Of a DNA stretch of 6,126 nt, positions 1 through 6,126 are shown one piece after another. Position 1 is the first letter of the stretch. Each line of letters starts with the position of its first letter. The position numbers were made by a program, and so were the translations under genes. This DNA is from Calditrichota bacterium. Lineage in GTDB: Bacteria > Calditrichota > Calditrichia > RBG-13-44-9. The stretch is taken from the NCBI GenBank assembly GCA_024276455.1, contig JAJRXE010000119.1, forward strand, positions 1-6,126. Reading direction: 5' to 3'. The notes under the pieces were generated by a model. That model did not search any database, had not been told where the DNA came from, and saw nothing but the letters and a program-made list of their open reading frames with translations.

Positions 1-681
1 AAAATCTCCTAAGCGGATATCCTTCTGGGCATCTAAACCGGTACGTCGACGGAAGGCTTCCACGGTGTAATCGTCGAAACTGGCCCAGGTATCTTCCCAG
101 CCTTCGAAATGGGTCATCCAGTACGGAATATCCACGTACACCCCGTCAATCCCGGTGGCAGCGATCTGGCGAACCCGTTCCATGAATATTTTTCGCCATT
201 CCGAGGCGTAGGGGCTGATCCAGACATCCTCGTCGCCCGCTTTAATCCAGAAAGCATCTCCCCCGCCAAACACCGCCGGACGCCCCTGCCGGTCGCGCTG
301 CCCCCCCTAGGGGTGATCTTTGAACAAAGAACGCCCTTTTTCAGCGGCGTTTTCCGTAATGCATTCCAGACCGGCAATGTACACGAAAGCCCGATTTCCG
401 GCCCGATGCGCTTCTCGGGCCACACGCTTCAGGGTCTCCAGTTTTTCGTCGGGATGTAAGAAACTGTGGTACCGACCGGTAATGTCGTTGTCCACCTCGA
501 TGCCAAAAATTCCGCTCTCGGTGGCGGAACGAACAATTTGCACCACATTTTCCGGATGCAACGGATGCCCCGAGGTACGGACCCGGTAAATCCACTGCAC
601 GGAATCTTCCCTCTGCCAGACAAAACCGAAAGTGAGAATCACTACCAATCCAATCAGAACAAACCGCCTGGGTGCCATCAT
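1..681 (-). pseudogene. Exported TIM-barrel glycoside-hydrolase-like protein, interrupted by an in-frame amber codon, 3' end beyond window
   Basis: The reading frame starts at ATG 681 (a second ATG follows at 678) and gives 124 residues. It then meets TAG at 309-307 and continues open in the same frame for 102 more codons to the window edge. Residues 5-22 are a hydrophobic export signal or N-terminal anchor without a lipobox cysteine. After it come segments typical of a (beta/alpha)8 barrel: GIFGIEVDNDITGRY (58-71), AFVYIAGLECIT (98-109), and beyond the stop RPAVFGGGDAFWI, DEDVWISPY and TGIDGVYVDIPYW. Asp184 in VDIPYW is a candidate barrel-strand acid. The style resembles hypothetical glycosyl-hydrolase-like families, but no substrate can be assigned. 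Both halves look equally protein-like and collinear, so this is one gene broken by a nonsense codon, a sequencing error or recoding. An automatic annotation would probably give a 124-residue ORF (681-307) plus a separate downstream fragment. An AAGGGG Shine-Dalgarno-like stretch lies about 9 bases before the first ATG. Confidence 0.66.
304..313 (-). other. In-frame TAG inside a CCCCTAGGGG palindrome
   Basis: The amber codon (309-307) of the interrupted hydrolase-like gene sits in a perfect 10-base palindrome next to a run of seven C on the plus strand (301-307). On the coding strand the codons read CAC CCC TAG GGG GGG CAG. The flanking protein reads KDHP, stop, GGQRDRQGRP. A single-base indel in the homopolymer would shift the frame, but both sides are in the same frame. 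A substitution or a compensated pair of indels is therefore needed to explain it. Confidence 0.75.
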
Positions 682-762
682 ATTCTTTTTCCCCTTGTGT
701 TTCGTTTTTCAAGGAATGCAGAGAGAACTCCGTCCGGTGGCAGAGGATTCCGTTAAATTTTC

Positions 763-2559
763 CTAACGCAACAAGAGGATTTTCAACGGATGGGCCTGAC
801 GCCGGTTTAAAACCACAAAATACACCCCGCTGGAGCAGATCAATCCAGCGTCATCCCGGCCATCCCACTCAATCTGGTGACGACCGGCCGACAGTCGTTC
901 ATTCACCAGCACCCGCACCTTCTCTCCCAGACTGTTGTACACCTCCAGTCGCACCGCTGCGGTGGCAGCCAACTCAAAGACGATTCGGGTGGTAGGATTG
1001 AACGGATTGGGGTAATTCCCCACCAGGCGCATCCGGGTGGGGATTTTGAGAGAAAGTGGGTCCGAAAGCTCCGTGGAAGTTCCCTGGAATTCGCTCGCTC
1101 CGATGTCCACCACTCCGTTTACCACCCGGGGATTGCCCTCGTAATCCAGTGTACCAAGGAGTTCGCTTCCCAGGGTTTCCCCGCGGTCAATCGCCGGCGA
1201 CTCCGCCGTCAGCGCGGGAGTGCCCTCCTCAGGGTGTGCCAGCCCCGGCGGGTTGTAGAGGGAATGCGCTTCTTGCCCCGAACCGCTCCGGTAGGCGGAA
1301 AAAGCCGTGTAGGTACGTCCGTTCCAGTACCAGACGGGGGTTCCGCTGCTGTAGTAAAGATTGTAATCGAAGGTGAGATTGGTGCCGGTGGCGGTGCTGT
1401 TGTCCACCAACCGATTTCCGGCCGCGGTTTCAATCAAATTGTTTTTAAACACCACGTTGTTGCAATAATACTGCACCAGAATTTCCGCGCCCCAGCCAAA
1501 TTGATCGCTGTTATTCCGGTAAAGGGTGTTATTCACAATGGTACAACTGTCGGTAGATCCGCGATTGCGATCGTAACCACCCACGGCGATTCCCACCACC
1601 GAATTGTGGTAAATAAAGTTGTTGCGCATAATAATTCCACTGGTGGACCTTCCGCTGTGTTCGCTGGCCAGCTCGAAGCCAATGTTGCACCGGTAGGCTG
1701 TGTTGCGCTCGAAGAGAATATCGCGCCCGCCGTCCACGTAAAATCCGTCCGCCGACGCCTCGCCGCCATAACTGGGATTACTGCGACTGTCGATATTGTA
1801 CGCCACATTTTCGTACACCCAACCGTTGCGCGCCTGATCCTGGGCCGGATCGGGACACTCCCCTTCAAAGCCAATGAAATCGAAAGCGATATTGTTGTTG
1901 TCGTGAACCACATTGTGGCACACCACAAAATCCGTCACATTGCCGTTCAGCACCAGGGATTCGCTCCAGCCCAACTGGCAACTGTCCACTTCGTTGCCGT
2001 GAATCAAAATATCGTGCACCGGCGCTACCGCGCTGGTCCCGTACACCGCAATCCCATGAGCGCCCGCCTCGGCGTTGTGCTGCTCGATGTGGTGAATCCG
2101 GTTGTTTTTTAATTCAATGTGGTGAGAGGTGCCCCGAATCCAGATGCCCGCCGGAAAAAGGCTTGCGCTGGCGGATACCAGATTGCGCAGCTCCAGCCCT
2201 TCCACCCGAATGTAGCTGCGATTAATAATTTTAATCAGTGCGGGAATCCAGCCCCCCTGATTAACCAGCCCACTGCCGTCCAGCACAACCGATTCCCCCG
2301 GCACGGCCAGCAAGGTCAGGTAGCCACCGCTTGCCGAACCACTCTGATTAAACGTGACCAGCTCGTTGTAAACGCCCCCGTACACCCACACCGTGTCCCC
2401 GGGGGCCATGTGATCTACCGCGAACTGAATCGTTAACCAGGGCGCCTCCCGGCTCCCGGGATTGCTGTCGCTACCGCTCTTGGCAACATAAAAACTTTCA
2501 CTTTCCCCGTTCAGGACAAAGAACAGAATAATTCCCAGAATGATCCACTTTTTCATCAT
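763..2559 (-). CDS. Secreted right-handed parallel beta-helix protein with C-terminal YPNPFNP sorting/FlgD-like domain
   Basis: The product has 598 residues. Residues 1-18 form a typical export signal (MMKK followed by a hydrophobic core). Residues 23-62 carry the FYVAKSGSDSNPGS...APWLTIQ...GDTVWVYGGVY entry motif of pectate-lyase-like/DUF1565-type beta-helix proteins. Residues about 110-400 are repeated short strands rich in Asn ladders (KNNRIHH, HGNEV, CHNVVHDNNN, FERNTAYR, MRNNFIYHN, VNNTLYRNN, FKNNLIE), the signature of a parallel beta-helix. The helix ends with SPAIDRG (454-460) and VDIGASEF (484-491). Residues 509-598 form a small beta-sandwich beginning RLVGNYPNPFNPTT and ending SSGVYFVVLNRR...KILLLR, as in type IX secretion or FlgD-like C-terminal domains. 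It is probably exported and held at or released from the cell surface. A polysaccharide lyase or binding role is possible, but no catalytic set is certain. The start overlaps the permease stop (ATGA). Met2 at 2556 is an alternative with better spacing (7 rather than 4 bases) from AAAGGA. The stop is TAG. Confidence 0.9.
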   Translation of the reverse strand: MMKKWIILGIILFFVLNGESESFYVAKSGSDSNPGSREAPWLTIQFAVDHMAPGDTVWVYGGVYNELVTFNQSGSASGGYLTLLAVPGESVVLDGSGLVNQGGWIPALIKIINRSYIRVEGLELRNLVSASASLFPAGIWIRGTSHHIELKNNRIHHIEQHNAEAGAHGIAVYGTSAVAPVHDILIHGNEVDSCQLGWSESLVLNGNVTDFVVCHNVVHDNNNIAFDFIGFEGECPDPAQDQARNGWVYENVAYNIDSRSNPSYGGEASADGFYVDGGRDILFERNTAYRCNIGFELASEHSGRSTSGIIMRNNFIYHNSVVGIAVGGYDRNRGSTDSCTIVNNTLYRNNSDQFGWGAEILVQYYCNNVVFKNNLIETAAGNRLVDNSTATGTNLTFDYNLYYSSGTPVWYWNGRTYTAFSAYRSGSGQEAHSLYNPPGLAHPEEGTPALTAESPAIDRGETLGSELLGTLDYEGNPRVVNGVVDIGASEFQGTSTELSDPLSLKIPTRMRLVGNYPNPFNPTTRIVFELAATAAVRLEVYNSLGEKVRVLVNERLSAGRHQIEWDGRDDAGLICSSGVYFVVLNRRQAHPLKILLLR

Positions 2560-3500
2560 TTTTTCCTTTGTTTTGGGCTGGAATCCGCCACAGGGGAATC
2601 ATTCCCCACCACTCCCTCCTCTGCTTCGGCTTCCGACTCAATGGCCATTAAGTAAGCGGCCACCACGGCAAAAATCATTCCCGCCAGCGTCACCGGATGG
2701 GGAATGACCTGGTAAATCAGCAGCGAGATGATGATGGTAATCACCGGCGCTCCGGCATTGGTCAGGGGACTGACGATTATGGCTTTTCCGTAACGAAAGG
2801 CGTACACCAGGCAGAGCGCTCCCACCGCGTTGAGAATTTGAATCATTGCCGTCAGGTACGGCCCCTTGAACCCCCAATTAATCGGCTGGGAGAAATCCGT
2901 CATGAGCAAAGCCACCGGAATAAGCAACAATCCGGTTACCATCATGTAAAAGAAGATGCTTTCTGCCTTCATGGTTTCGTTGGCGTATTTCATGACGAAA
3001 GCCTGAATTCCCCAGGCCAGGAACACCAGCAGAGCCAGGAAAATCCAGAGGCTGCCGGAAGCGGCACCATTGTCGGGCGGCTGGTAAGAGAGCAACGGAA
3101 TGGCAAAAAGGGCGATAATAATGCCCGCCCAGCCCCGTTTGCTGGCCCGCTCGCGCAAAATCCAGTAAGAGAGCAAAATGGTAACCAGAGGGGAAAGAGA
3201 GATGAACGGAAACACCAGATAGGCCGGTCCCATGCGCAGGGTTTCGAAAAGAATCAACTGACCGCCCGCCCCCAGAAAACCAATCACTGCTCCCAACAAA
3301 ATTGAACGGACATCGTATTCCAGTTTCCAATCCACAATTTTCAAAGCAATCAGAGCCGGAATGATCATGGTCAGGGCCCACACGGAATAGCCCAGGGTCG
3401 CCGGAAATCCCGCCTTCTCGGGAATCTCAATCAATGCCCCCCACACTCCCCAAAAACTGGTGGTAATAATCGCGAACAGGAGCCACAATTTCGATTTCAC
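2556..3500 (-). CDS. EamA/DMT-family 10-helix permease
   Basis: From GTG 3500 the product has 314 residues with about ten hydrophobic segments (roughly 4-22, 33-53, 67-87, 92-113, 123-139, 150-170, 182-200, 213-235, 240-263, 269-287). This is the duplicated 5+5 architecture of the drug/metabolite transporter superfamily. The first repeat ends PAYLVFPFISLSPLVTILLS...ILRERAS, and the second has GKAIIVSPLTNAGAPVITIIIS, both typical of EamA halves. It would sit in the inner membrane and move a small metabolite. Because it lies between sugar-phosphate enzymes and exported carbohydrate-type proteins, a sugar or amino-sugar substrate is plausible, but this is inference. The longest ORF begins at TTG 3521. 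I prefer GTG 3500 because AAGGAG lies six bases before it, while TTG 3521 has no ribosome-binding site. The tail (288-304) is acidic and ends in a basic KQRKK. It overlaps the next gene by four bases. Confidence 0.88.
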   Translation of the reverse strand: MKSKLWLLFAIITTSFWGVWGALIEIPEKAGFPATLGYSVWALTMIIPALIALKIVDWKLEYDVRSILLGAVIGFLGAGGQLILFETLRMGPAYLVFPFISLSPLVTILLSYWILRERASKRGWAGIIIALFAIPLLSYQPPDNGAASGSLWIFLALLVFLAWGIQAFVMKYANETMKAESIFFYMMVTGLLLIPVALLMTDFSQPINWGFKGPYLTAMIQILNAVGALCLVYAFRYGKAIIVSPLTNAGAPVITIIISLLIYQVIPHPVTLAGMIFAVVAAYLMAIESEAEAEEGVVGNDSPVADSSPKQRKK

Positions 3501-3506
3501 AGGCTT

Positions 3507-3512
3507 CTCCTT
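3507..3512 (-). promoter_or_regulatory. Ribosome-binding site AAGGAG deciding the permease start
   Basis: AAGGAG lies six bases upstream of GTG 3500-3498. It is inside the longer TTG-started ORF, so it argues that the first seven codons of that ORF are untranslated. Confidence 0.7.
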
Positions 3513-3578
3513 CTTTTTCAATGCAATGGTTTATTTCGCAGACGCCGTTCAAACAGCGAGCGGACCGGCGAACTAACT

Positions 3579-4892
3579 CTACGAGCGTTGGAACGCTGTG
3601 GCCCGGGCGTACACCCGGGTCACTTCCTGAATTTTACTGCGAATCAAATCCCCCGGCTGCGGAGCCAGCGTTCCCTCCCGAACCAGCGGAAACTGAGCGG
3701 GGAAAAACTGGCTGATCAACGATAACGGGATGGAAAGGGACGAGAGATTCAGCAGCAAACGCTCGAGCGCCTTTTTGACTTCCGCCTGCGCCCAGTAATA
3801 ACGGATCCGATCGCTCAGGCTGTATTTCCGGGCAAAGGCTTGTTCGGAAGCCGTTCCCCGGTAATGGGACACCCAGTAGCGCGGTTCCTGTTCCATGGCT
3901 TGCTCCAACATGTCCAGGATCCGGGAAGGCTGGATTTTCGAATACACTCGGGCTAATTCTTCTTCGATAAACGCCAGGGCAAACACCGCTTCCCGGAAAG
4001 CAAACGTGAGCCAGGGTCCCACCTTCAGAATGGCAAAATGGTCTTCCACCAATTCCCGCAGCGCGCCCGCCGTCTGGTAGTCGGTGGAATGGGCTTCGTA
4101 CACCAGCCCGGGAACCTGTTCAATAAACTGTTTCAACCCCGCCGCTTCGCTCCGGCGATAATCGAACACCTGCTGGTCGGCGAACTCCACCCCGGGCTGC
4201 ACCACCACGGCCACCACGCGTTCCCAGGCGTCCTGCAATCCGGCTGCGAAAAACGCCCGACGGGTCAATTCAATGGTCTCTTCCACCTCGTCCACAGCCG
4301 TAACGGCAAGTTGAGCGATTTCTTCCTGAGCGCCTCCGGGAATCGGCACTTCTGTTCCAATCACATAAAGGGGCGCTTCATTTGCGGGAGAACGTTCCGC
4401 AGCCGCCGCTTCGGCCACGCCGGCCAGAAAAGCGGTCCGCTCTGCCACCAGAGCAGCCTCCAGAGGGCGCTTGCGGTCGCCCGGGTCATCGCCCAGGAAC
4501 ATGCTGGTGTCCAGGTGAATTTTGCGGTACCCGGCCGCCACATACTGGCGCACCTGTTCGGCGGCTTTTTCCATCGCCGTGGCAGCGGGTTCATTTCGCC
4601 AGACATGCGGCCCCAGATGATCGCCGCCCAGCAGAAGTCTTTCCCGCGGAAAACCCAGTTTGCGGGCCAGCTCACTCACCAGAGAGGCAAAATCCGCCGG
4701 CTTCATTCCAGTGTAGCCACCGTACTGATTCACCTGATTGGAAGTGGACTCGATCAATAGCAGGGAATCGTCTTCCTGTGCCTGGCGGAAGGCGGCTTCC
4801 AGGACAAACCGGTTGGCCGAGCAAACCGACCAGATCCCCACCGCCTCACCCTGCTTATGTCGTTCAATCAGCTCCTTCAACAAGTTAATCAC
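3579..4892 (-). CDS. GatZ/KbaZ-family D-tagatose-1,6-bisphosphate aldolase, class II, non-catalytic subunit
   Basis: The 437-residue product matches the enterobacterial GatZ/KbaZ family (about 420-430 residues) along its whole length as I remember it. Visible family motifs are WSVCSAN (21-27), IESTSNQVNQYGGYTGM (47-63), LGGDHLGP (88-95), KIHLDTSM (124-131), YVIGTEVPIPGG (176-187), VVQPGVEF (230-237), VYEAHSTDYQT (264-274), HFAILKVGPWLTFA (285-298) and YSLSDRIRYYW (357-367). In E. coli this subunit is needed for full activity and stability of the catalytic partner GatY/KbaY, which splits tagatose-1,6-bisphosphate into dihydroxyacetone phosphate and glyceraldehyde 3-phosphate. No partner is in this window. 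GTG 4892 gives the longest ORF, overlapping the kinase stop by eight bases. TTG 4883 or 4880 is a good alternative: GGTGAT (4893-4888) sits upstream, and E. coli GatZ starts at about Leu5 of this ORF. The stop TAG is followed by a second in-frame TAG one codon later. Confidence 0.93.
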   Translation of the reverse strand: MINLLKELIERHKQGEAVGIWSVCSANRFVLEAAFRQAQEDDSLLLIESTSNQVNQYGGYTGMKPADFASLVSELARKLGFPRERLLLGGDHLGPHVWRNEPAATAMEKAAEQVRQYVAAGYRKIHLDTSMFLGDDPGDRKRPLEAALVAERTAFLAGVAEAAAAERSPANEAPLYVIGTEVPIPGGAQEEIAQLAVTAVDEVEETIELTRRAFFAAGLQDAWERVVAVVVQPGVEFADQQVFDYRRSEAAGLKQFIEQVPGLVYEAHSTDYQTAGALRELVEDHFAILKVGPWLTFAFREAVFALAFIEEELARVYSKIQPSRILDMLEQAMEQEPRYWVSHYRGTASEQAFARKYSLSDRIRYYWAQAEVKKALERLLLNLSSLSIPLSLISQFFPAQFPLVREGTLAPQPGDLIRSKIQEVTRVYARATAFQRS

Positions 4893-5826
4893 CCTGCAAA
4901 ATTTGCTGTAAAGCCTGCCGCACGGTTACGGTGTCCGGAAAGGCGCCCGTTCCTCCCAGCGCCGTCACCGCCAGTGCGCCGCAGGCATTACCAAACCGGG
5001 CACACTCCGGCACTGCTTCGCCTTCAAGAAATTTAAAGAGAAATCCGGCATTGAAACTGTCTCCGGCACCGGTTGTTTCAATCGTTTCAACCCGAAAAGG
5101 TGGAATTTCCTTTTTCTTTCCGTCCCAAGCTACCAGTGCGCCCCGAGCGCCTCTTTTCACAGCCAGAATTTTAACCATTCGGCCAAGCTTTTCGACGGCA
5201 CTTTCCAGATCGGAAACATGCGCAATACGAATGGCTTCGTCATTGTTCGGCAAAAAAATGTCGGTGTATTGTAATACCTCGTAAAGGTCTTCGCTCCAGA
5301 CTTCCCGGGGATCCCAATTGGTGTCCAGCGAGGTGGTGAGCCCCAATTCCTTCGCCCGGGCAAACAAACGGGGCACCTCCGGCATTAAGCCGGTTTGCAA
5401 ATAATAACACCCCAGATGCAGATGGCGCGCCCGGGAAAGGAAATCCCAGTCCAGGTCTTCCAATCGCAATTCCGTCATCGCGCCCAGATAAGTCAGGAGG
5501 GCTTTTTGGGGAGGGTTAGCCAGCACAATGGTGGCGCCGGTTTTCAAGGATGCATCCTGAATAATGTGGGAAGTGTCCACCCCGGCCAGCTGAAGCTGCT
5601 GAATCATAAAATCGCCGAAAATATCTTTTCCTGCCTTCCCCACAAACCCTACTTTTGCTCCAATCACCGACAAATTGTGAGCGGTAATGGCGGAAGAACT
5701 GCCCATGGTGAAACGCATGTCTTCGGCCAGTTTTTCGGTTTCGTACTCCGGCATGGGAACCTGCCAGAGCACCAAATCGATATTCAATTCTCCCACCACC
5801 ACCACGTCGAACACTTTATTCTCCAT
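4885..5826 (-). CDS. PfkB-family carbohydrate kinase
   Basis: From ATG 5826 the product has 313 residues, the normal size for ribokinase/PfkB sugar kinases. It starts with VVVGELNIDLVL (9-20) and has the N-terminal lid and substrate region MGSSSAITAHNLSVIGAKVGFVGKAG (41-66). Further motifs are TGATIVL (96-102), SLDTNWDPREVW (166-177), LPNNDEA (192-198), and the ATP/anion-hole signature ETTGAGDSFNAGF (250-262) with Asp256 as expected catalytic base. The first residue of that signature is Glu rather than the usual Asp. It phosphorylates a sugar or sugar phosphate using ATP. The following GatZ-type gene suggests tagatose-6-phosphate, but fructose or other ketose phosphates cannot be excluded. 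The longest ORF begins at TTG 5841. I chose ATG 5826 because AAGGGG lies five bases before it. The gene follows the SIS gene by 11 bases and overlaps or abuts the GatZ gene, so the three are probably co-transcribed and translationally coupled. Confidence 0.92.
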   Translation of the reverse strand: MENKVFDVVVVGELNIDLVLWQVPMPEYETEKLAEDMRFTMGSSSAITAHNLSVIGAKVGFVGKAGKDIFGDFMIQQLQLAGVDTSHIIQDASLKTGATIVLANPPQKALLTYLGAMTELRLEDLDWDFLSRARHLHLGCYYLQTGLMPEVPRLFARAKELGLTTSLDTNWDPREVWSEDLYEVLQYTDIFLPNNDEAIRIAHVSDLESAVEKLGRMVKILAVKRGARGALVAWDGKKKEIPPFRVETIETTGAGDSFNAGFLFKFLEGEAVPECARFGNACGALAVTALGGTGAFPDTVTVRQALQQILQGD

Positions 5827-5831
5827 TTTTA

Positions 5832-5837
5832 CCCCTT
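5832..5837 (-). promoter_or_regulatory. Ribosome-binding site AAGGGG for the PfkB kinase
   Basis: AAGGGG starts within a base of the SIS gene's TGA stop (5840-5838) and ends five bases before ATG 5826. It supports that ATG over the upstream TTG 5841. Confidence 0.65.
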
Positions 5838-6126
5838 TCAAATTTCCAGAGTGACCACCGCGGACAGGTTTTTGGGTCTGTCCGGATTAATGCGCCGCCG
5901 GAGAGCCCGGAAAAAGCCCAGTAATTGCAGAAGCGGCATGTAAAAGAAAGGTAGCAACACATCGTTGTAGCCATCCGGCACCGTGATGACATAATCGACC
6001 TCCGGCAGATCTAATTTCATGTCCTGGGCGGCCAGTACCAGTTCCGTCGCCCCCAACGTTTTCAGGTCCCGGACCAATTTCTCTTCGTGCCGAATTCCGG
6101 CATAAGATAAAATAAACGTAATAAAA
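5838..6126 (-). CDS. SIS-domain sugar-phosphate isomerase/deaminase-like protein, C-terminal part (5' end beyond window)
   Basis: The frame is open from the window edge (first full codon at 6125) to TGA 5840-5838, giving 95 residues beginning FITFILSYAGIRHEEKLVRDLK. A TTG at 6077 is internal and not the true start. The pattern ELVLAAQDMKLDLPEVDYVITVP, then LLPFFYMPLLQLLGFFRALRRR and finally NPDRPKNLSAVVTLE, is the C-terminal half of a double-SIS protein of the GlmS isomerase/AgaS/NagB-II type. These proteins bind phosphosugars and isomerise or deaminate them in the cytoplasm; an Asn-Pro-Asp-x-Pro-x-Asn-Leu tail is characteristic. The N-terminal part, which would show whether a glutaminase domain is present, is outside the window. 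With the kinase and GatZ homologue directly downstream, an AgaS-like role turning an aminosugar 6-phosphate into a ketose 6-phosphate is the best guess, but it is inference. Confidence 0.85.
   Translation of the reverse strand, partial: FITFILSYAGIRHEEKLVRDLKTLGATELVLAAQDMKLDLPEVDYVITVPDGYNDVLLPFFYMPLLQLLGFFRALRRRINPDRPKNLSAVVTLEI

Noticed and set aside
307..309. Amber codon reassigned to an amino acid genome-wide
   Set aside because: TAG also ends the GatZ-type gene at the expected family length (with a second TAG one codon on) and ends the beta-helix gene right after its C-terminal domain. TAG therefore behaves as a normal stop here.
301..313. Phase variation by slippage in the C7 tract
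   Set aside because: Both sides of the tract are in the same frame, so a single-unit slip would break rather than restore the reading frame. The tract is also short.
114..425. Minus-strand frame spanning the amber codon, as a possible frameshifted continuation
   Set aside because: Its translation does not look like a folded enzyme, whereas the original frame resumes after the TAG with clear motifs. No frameshift is needed.
682..762. Promoter or terminator in the gap before the hydrolase-like gene
   Set aside because: I see a five-base inverted repeat (GGAAT/ATTCC) and A-rich sequence before the ribosome-binding site, but no convincing -35/-10 pair, Bacteroidota-type promoter or terminator hairpin.
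877..2112. 411-codon open frame on the plus strand, antisense to the beta-helix gene
   Set aside because: Its translation is low-complexity and Val/His/Arg-rich with no recognisable motif, no credible start context, and it lies exactly opposite a well-supported gene. It is a shadow of the codon usage and Asn-rich repeats.
3535..3572. Possible terminator between the GatZ-type gene and the permease
   Set aside because: There are short inverted repeats (CGCCG/CGGCG with an 18-base loop, and overlapping TTCGC/GCGAA), but the stems are only five base pairs and no T-run follows on the coding strand.
4038..4888. Long plus-strand frames opposite the GatZ-type gene (4038-4760 and 4382-4888)
   Set aside because: They are antisense to a strongly conserved family protein, and their translations are biased in composition with no family resemblance.

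Overview
All the genes I can support lie on the minus strand, so transcription runs from high to low coordinates. Base composition is moderately GC-rich. The secreted protein in the middle ends in a YPNPFNP-type C-terminal domain. That domain is common in the FCB-group and neighbouring lineages (Bacteroidota/Ignavibacteria, Calditrichota, candidate KSB1 and similar), so I infer a bacterium of that broad kind, probably environmental. The sequence alone does not fix the phylum. No RNA gene, CRISPR array, insertion sequence or integrase is visible.

Layout in transcription order. (1) 6126-5838: C-terminal part of a SIS-domain sugar-phosphate isomerase/deaminase-like protein, cut by the window edge. 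(2) 5826-4885: a PfkB-family sugar kinase. (3) 4892-3579: a GatZ/KbaZ-family protein (non-catalytic subunit of class II tagatose-1,6-bisphosphate aldolase). (4) 3500-2556: a 10-helix EamA/DMT-family permease. (5) 2559-763: a secreted right-handed beta-helix protein with a C-terminal sorting/FlgD-like domain. (6) 681-1: an exported TIM-barrel, glycoside-hydrolase-like gene with an in-frame amber codon at 309-307, running off the left edge.

Genes 1-3 are packed with gaps or overlaps of about 10 bases or less, and genes 4-5 share an ATGA-type junction. There are short gaps (about 80 bases) between genes 3 and 4 and between genes 5 and 6. No convincing promoter or terminator is seen in either gap, so the window may be one long operon or two or three transcripts.

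The first three genes resemble the Aga/Kba logic: sugar-phosphate deaminase/isomerase, then tagatose-6-phosphate kinase, then tagatose-bisphosphate aldolase. The neighbouring permease and two exported carbohydrate-associated proteins suggest, as inference, a polysaccharide or amino-sugar utilisation locus. The points most worth a second look are the amber-interrupted hydrolase-like gene, the GatZ-type subunit with no GatY/KbaY partner in view, and three consecutive genes whose likely starts are non-ATG or differ from the longest ORF.
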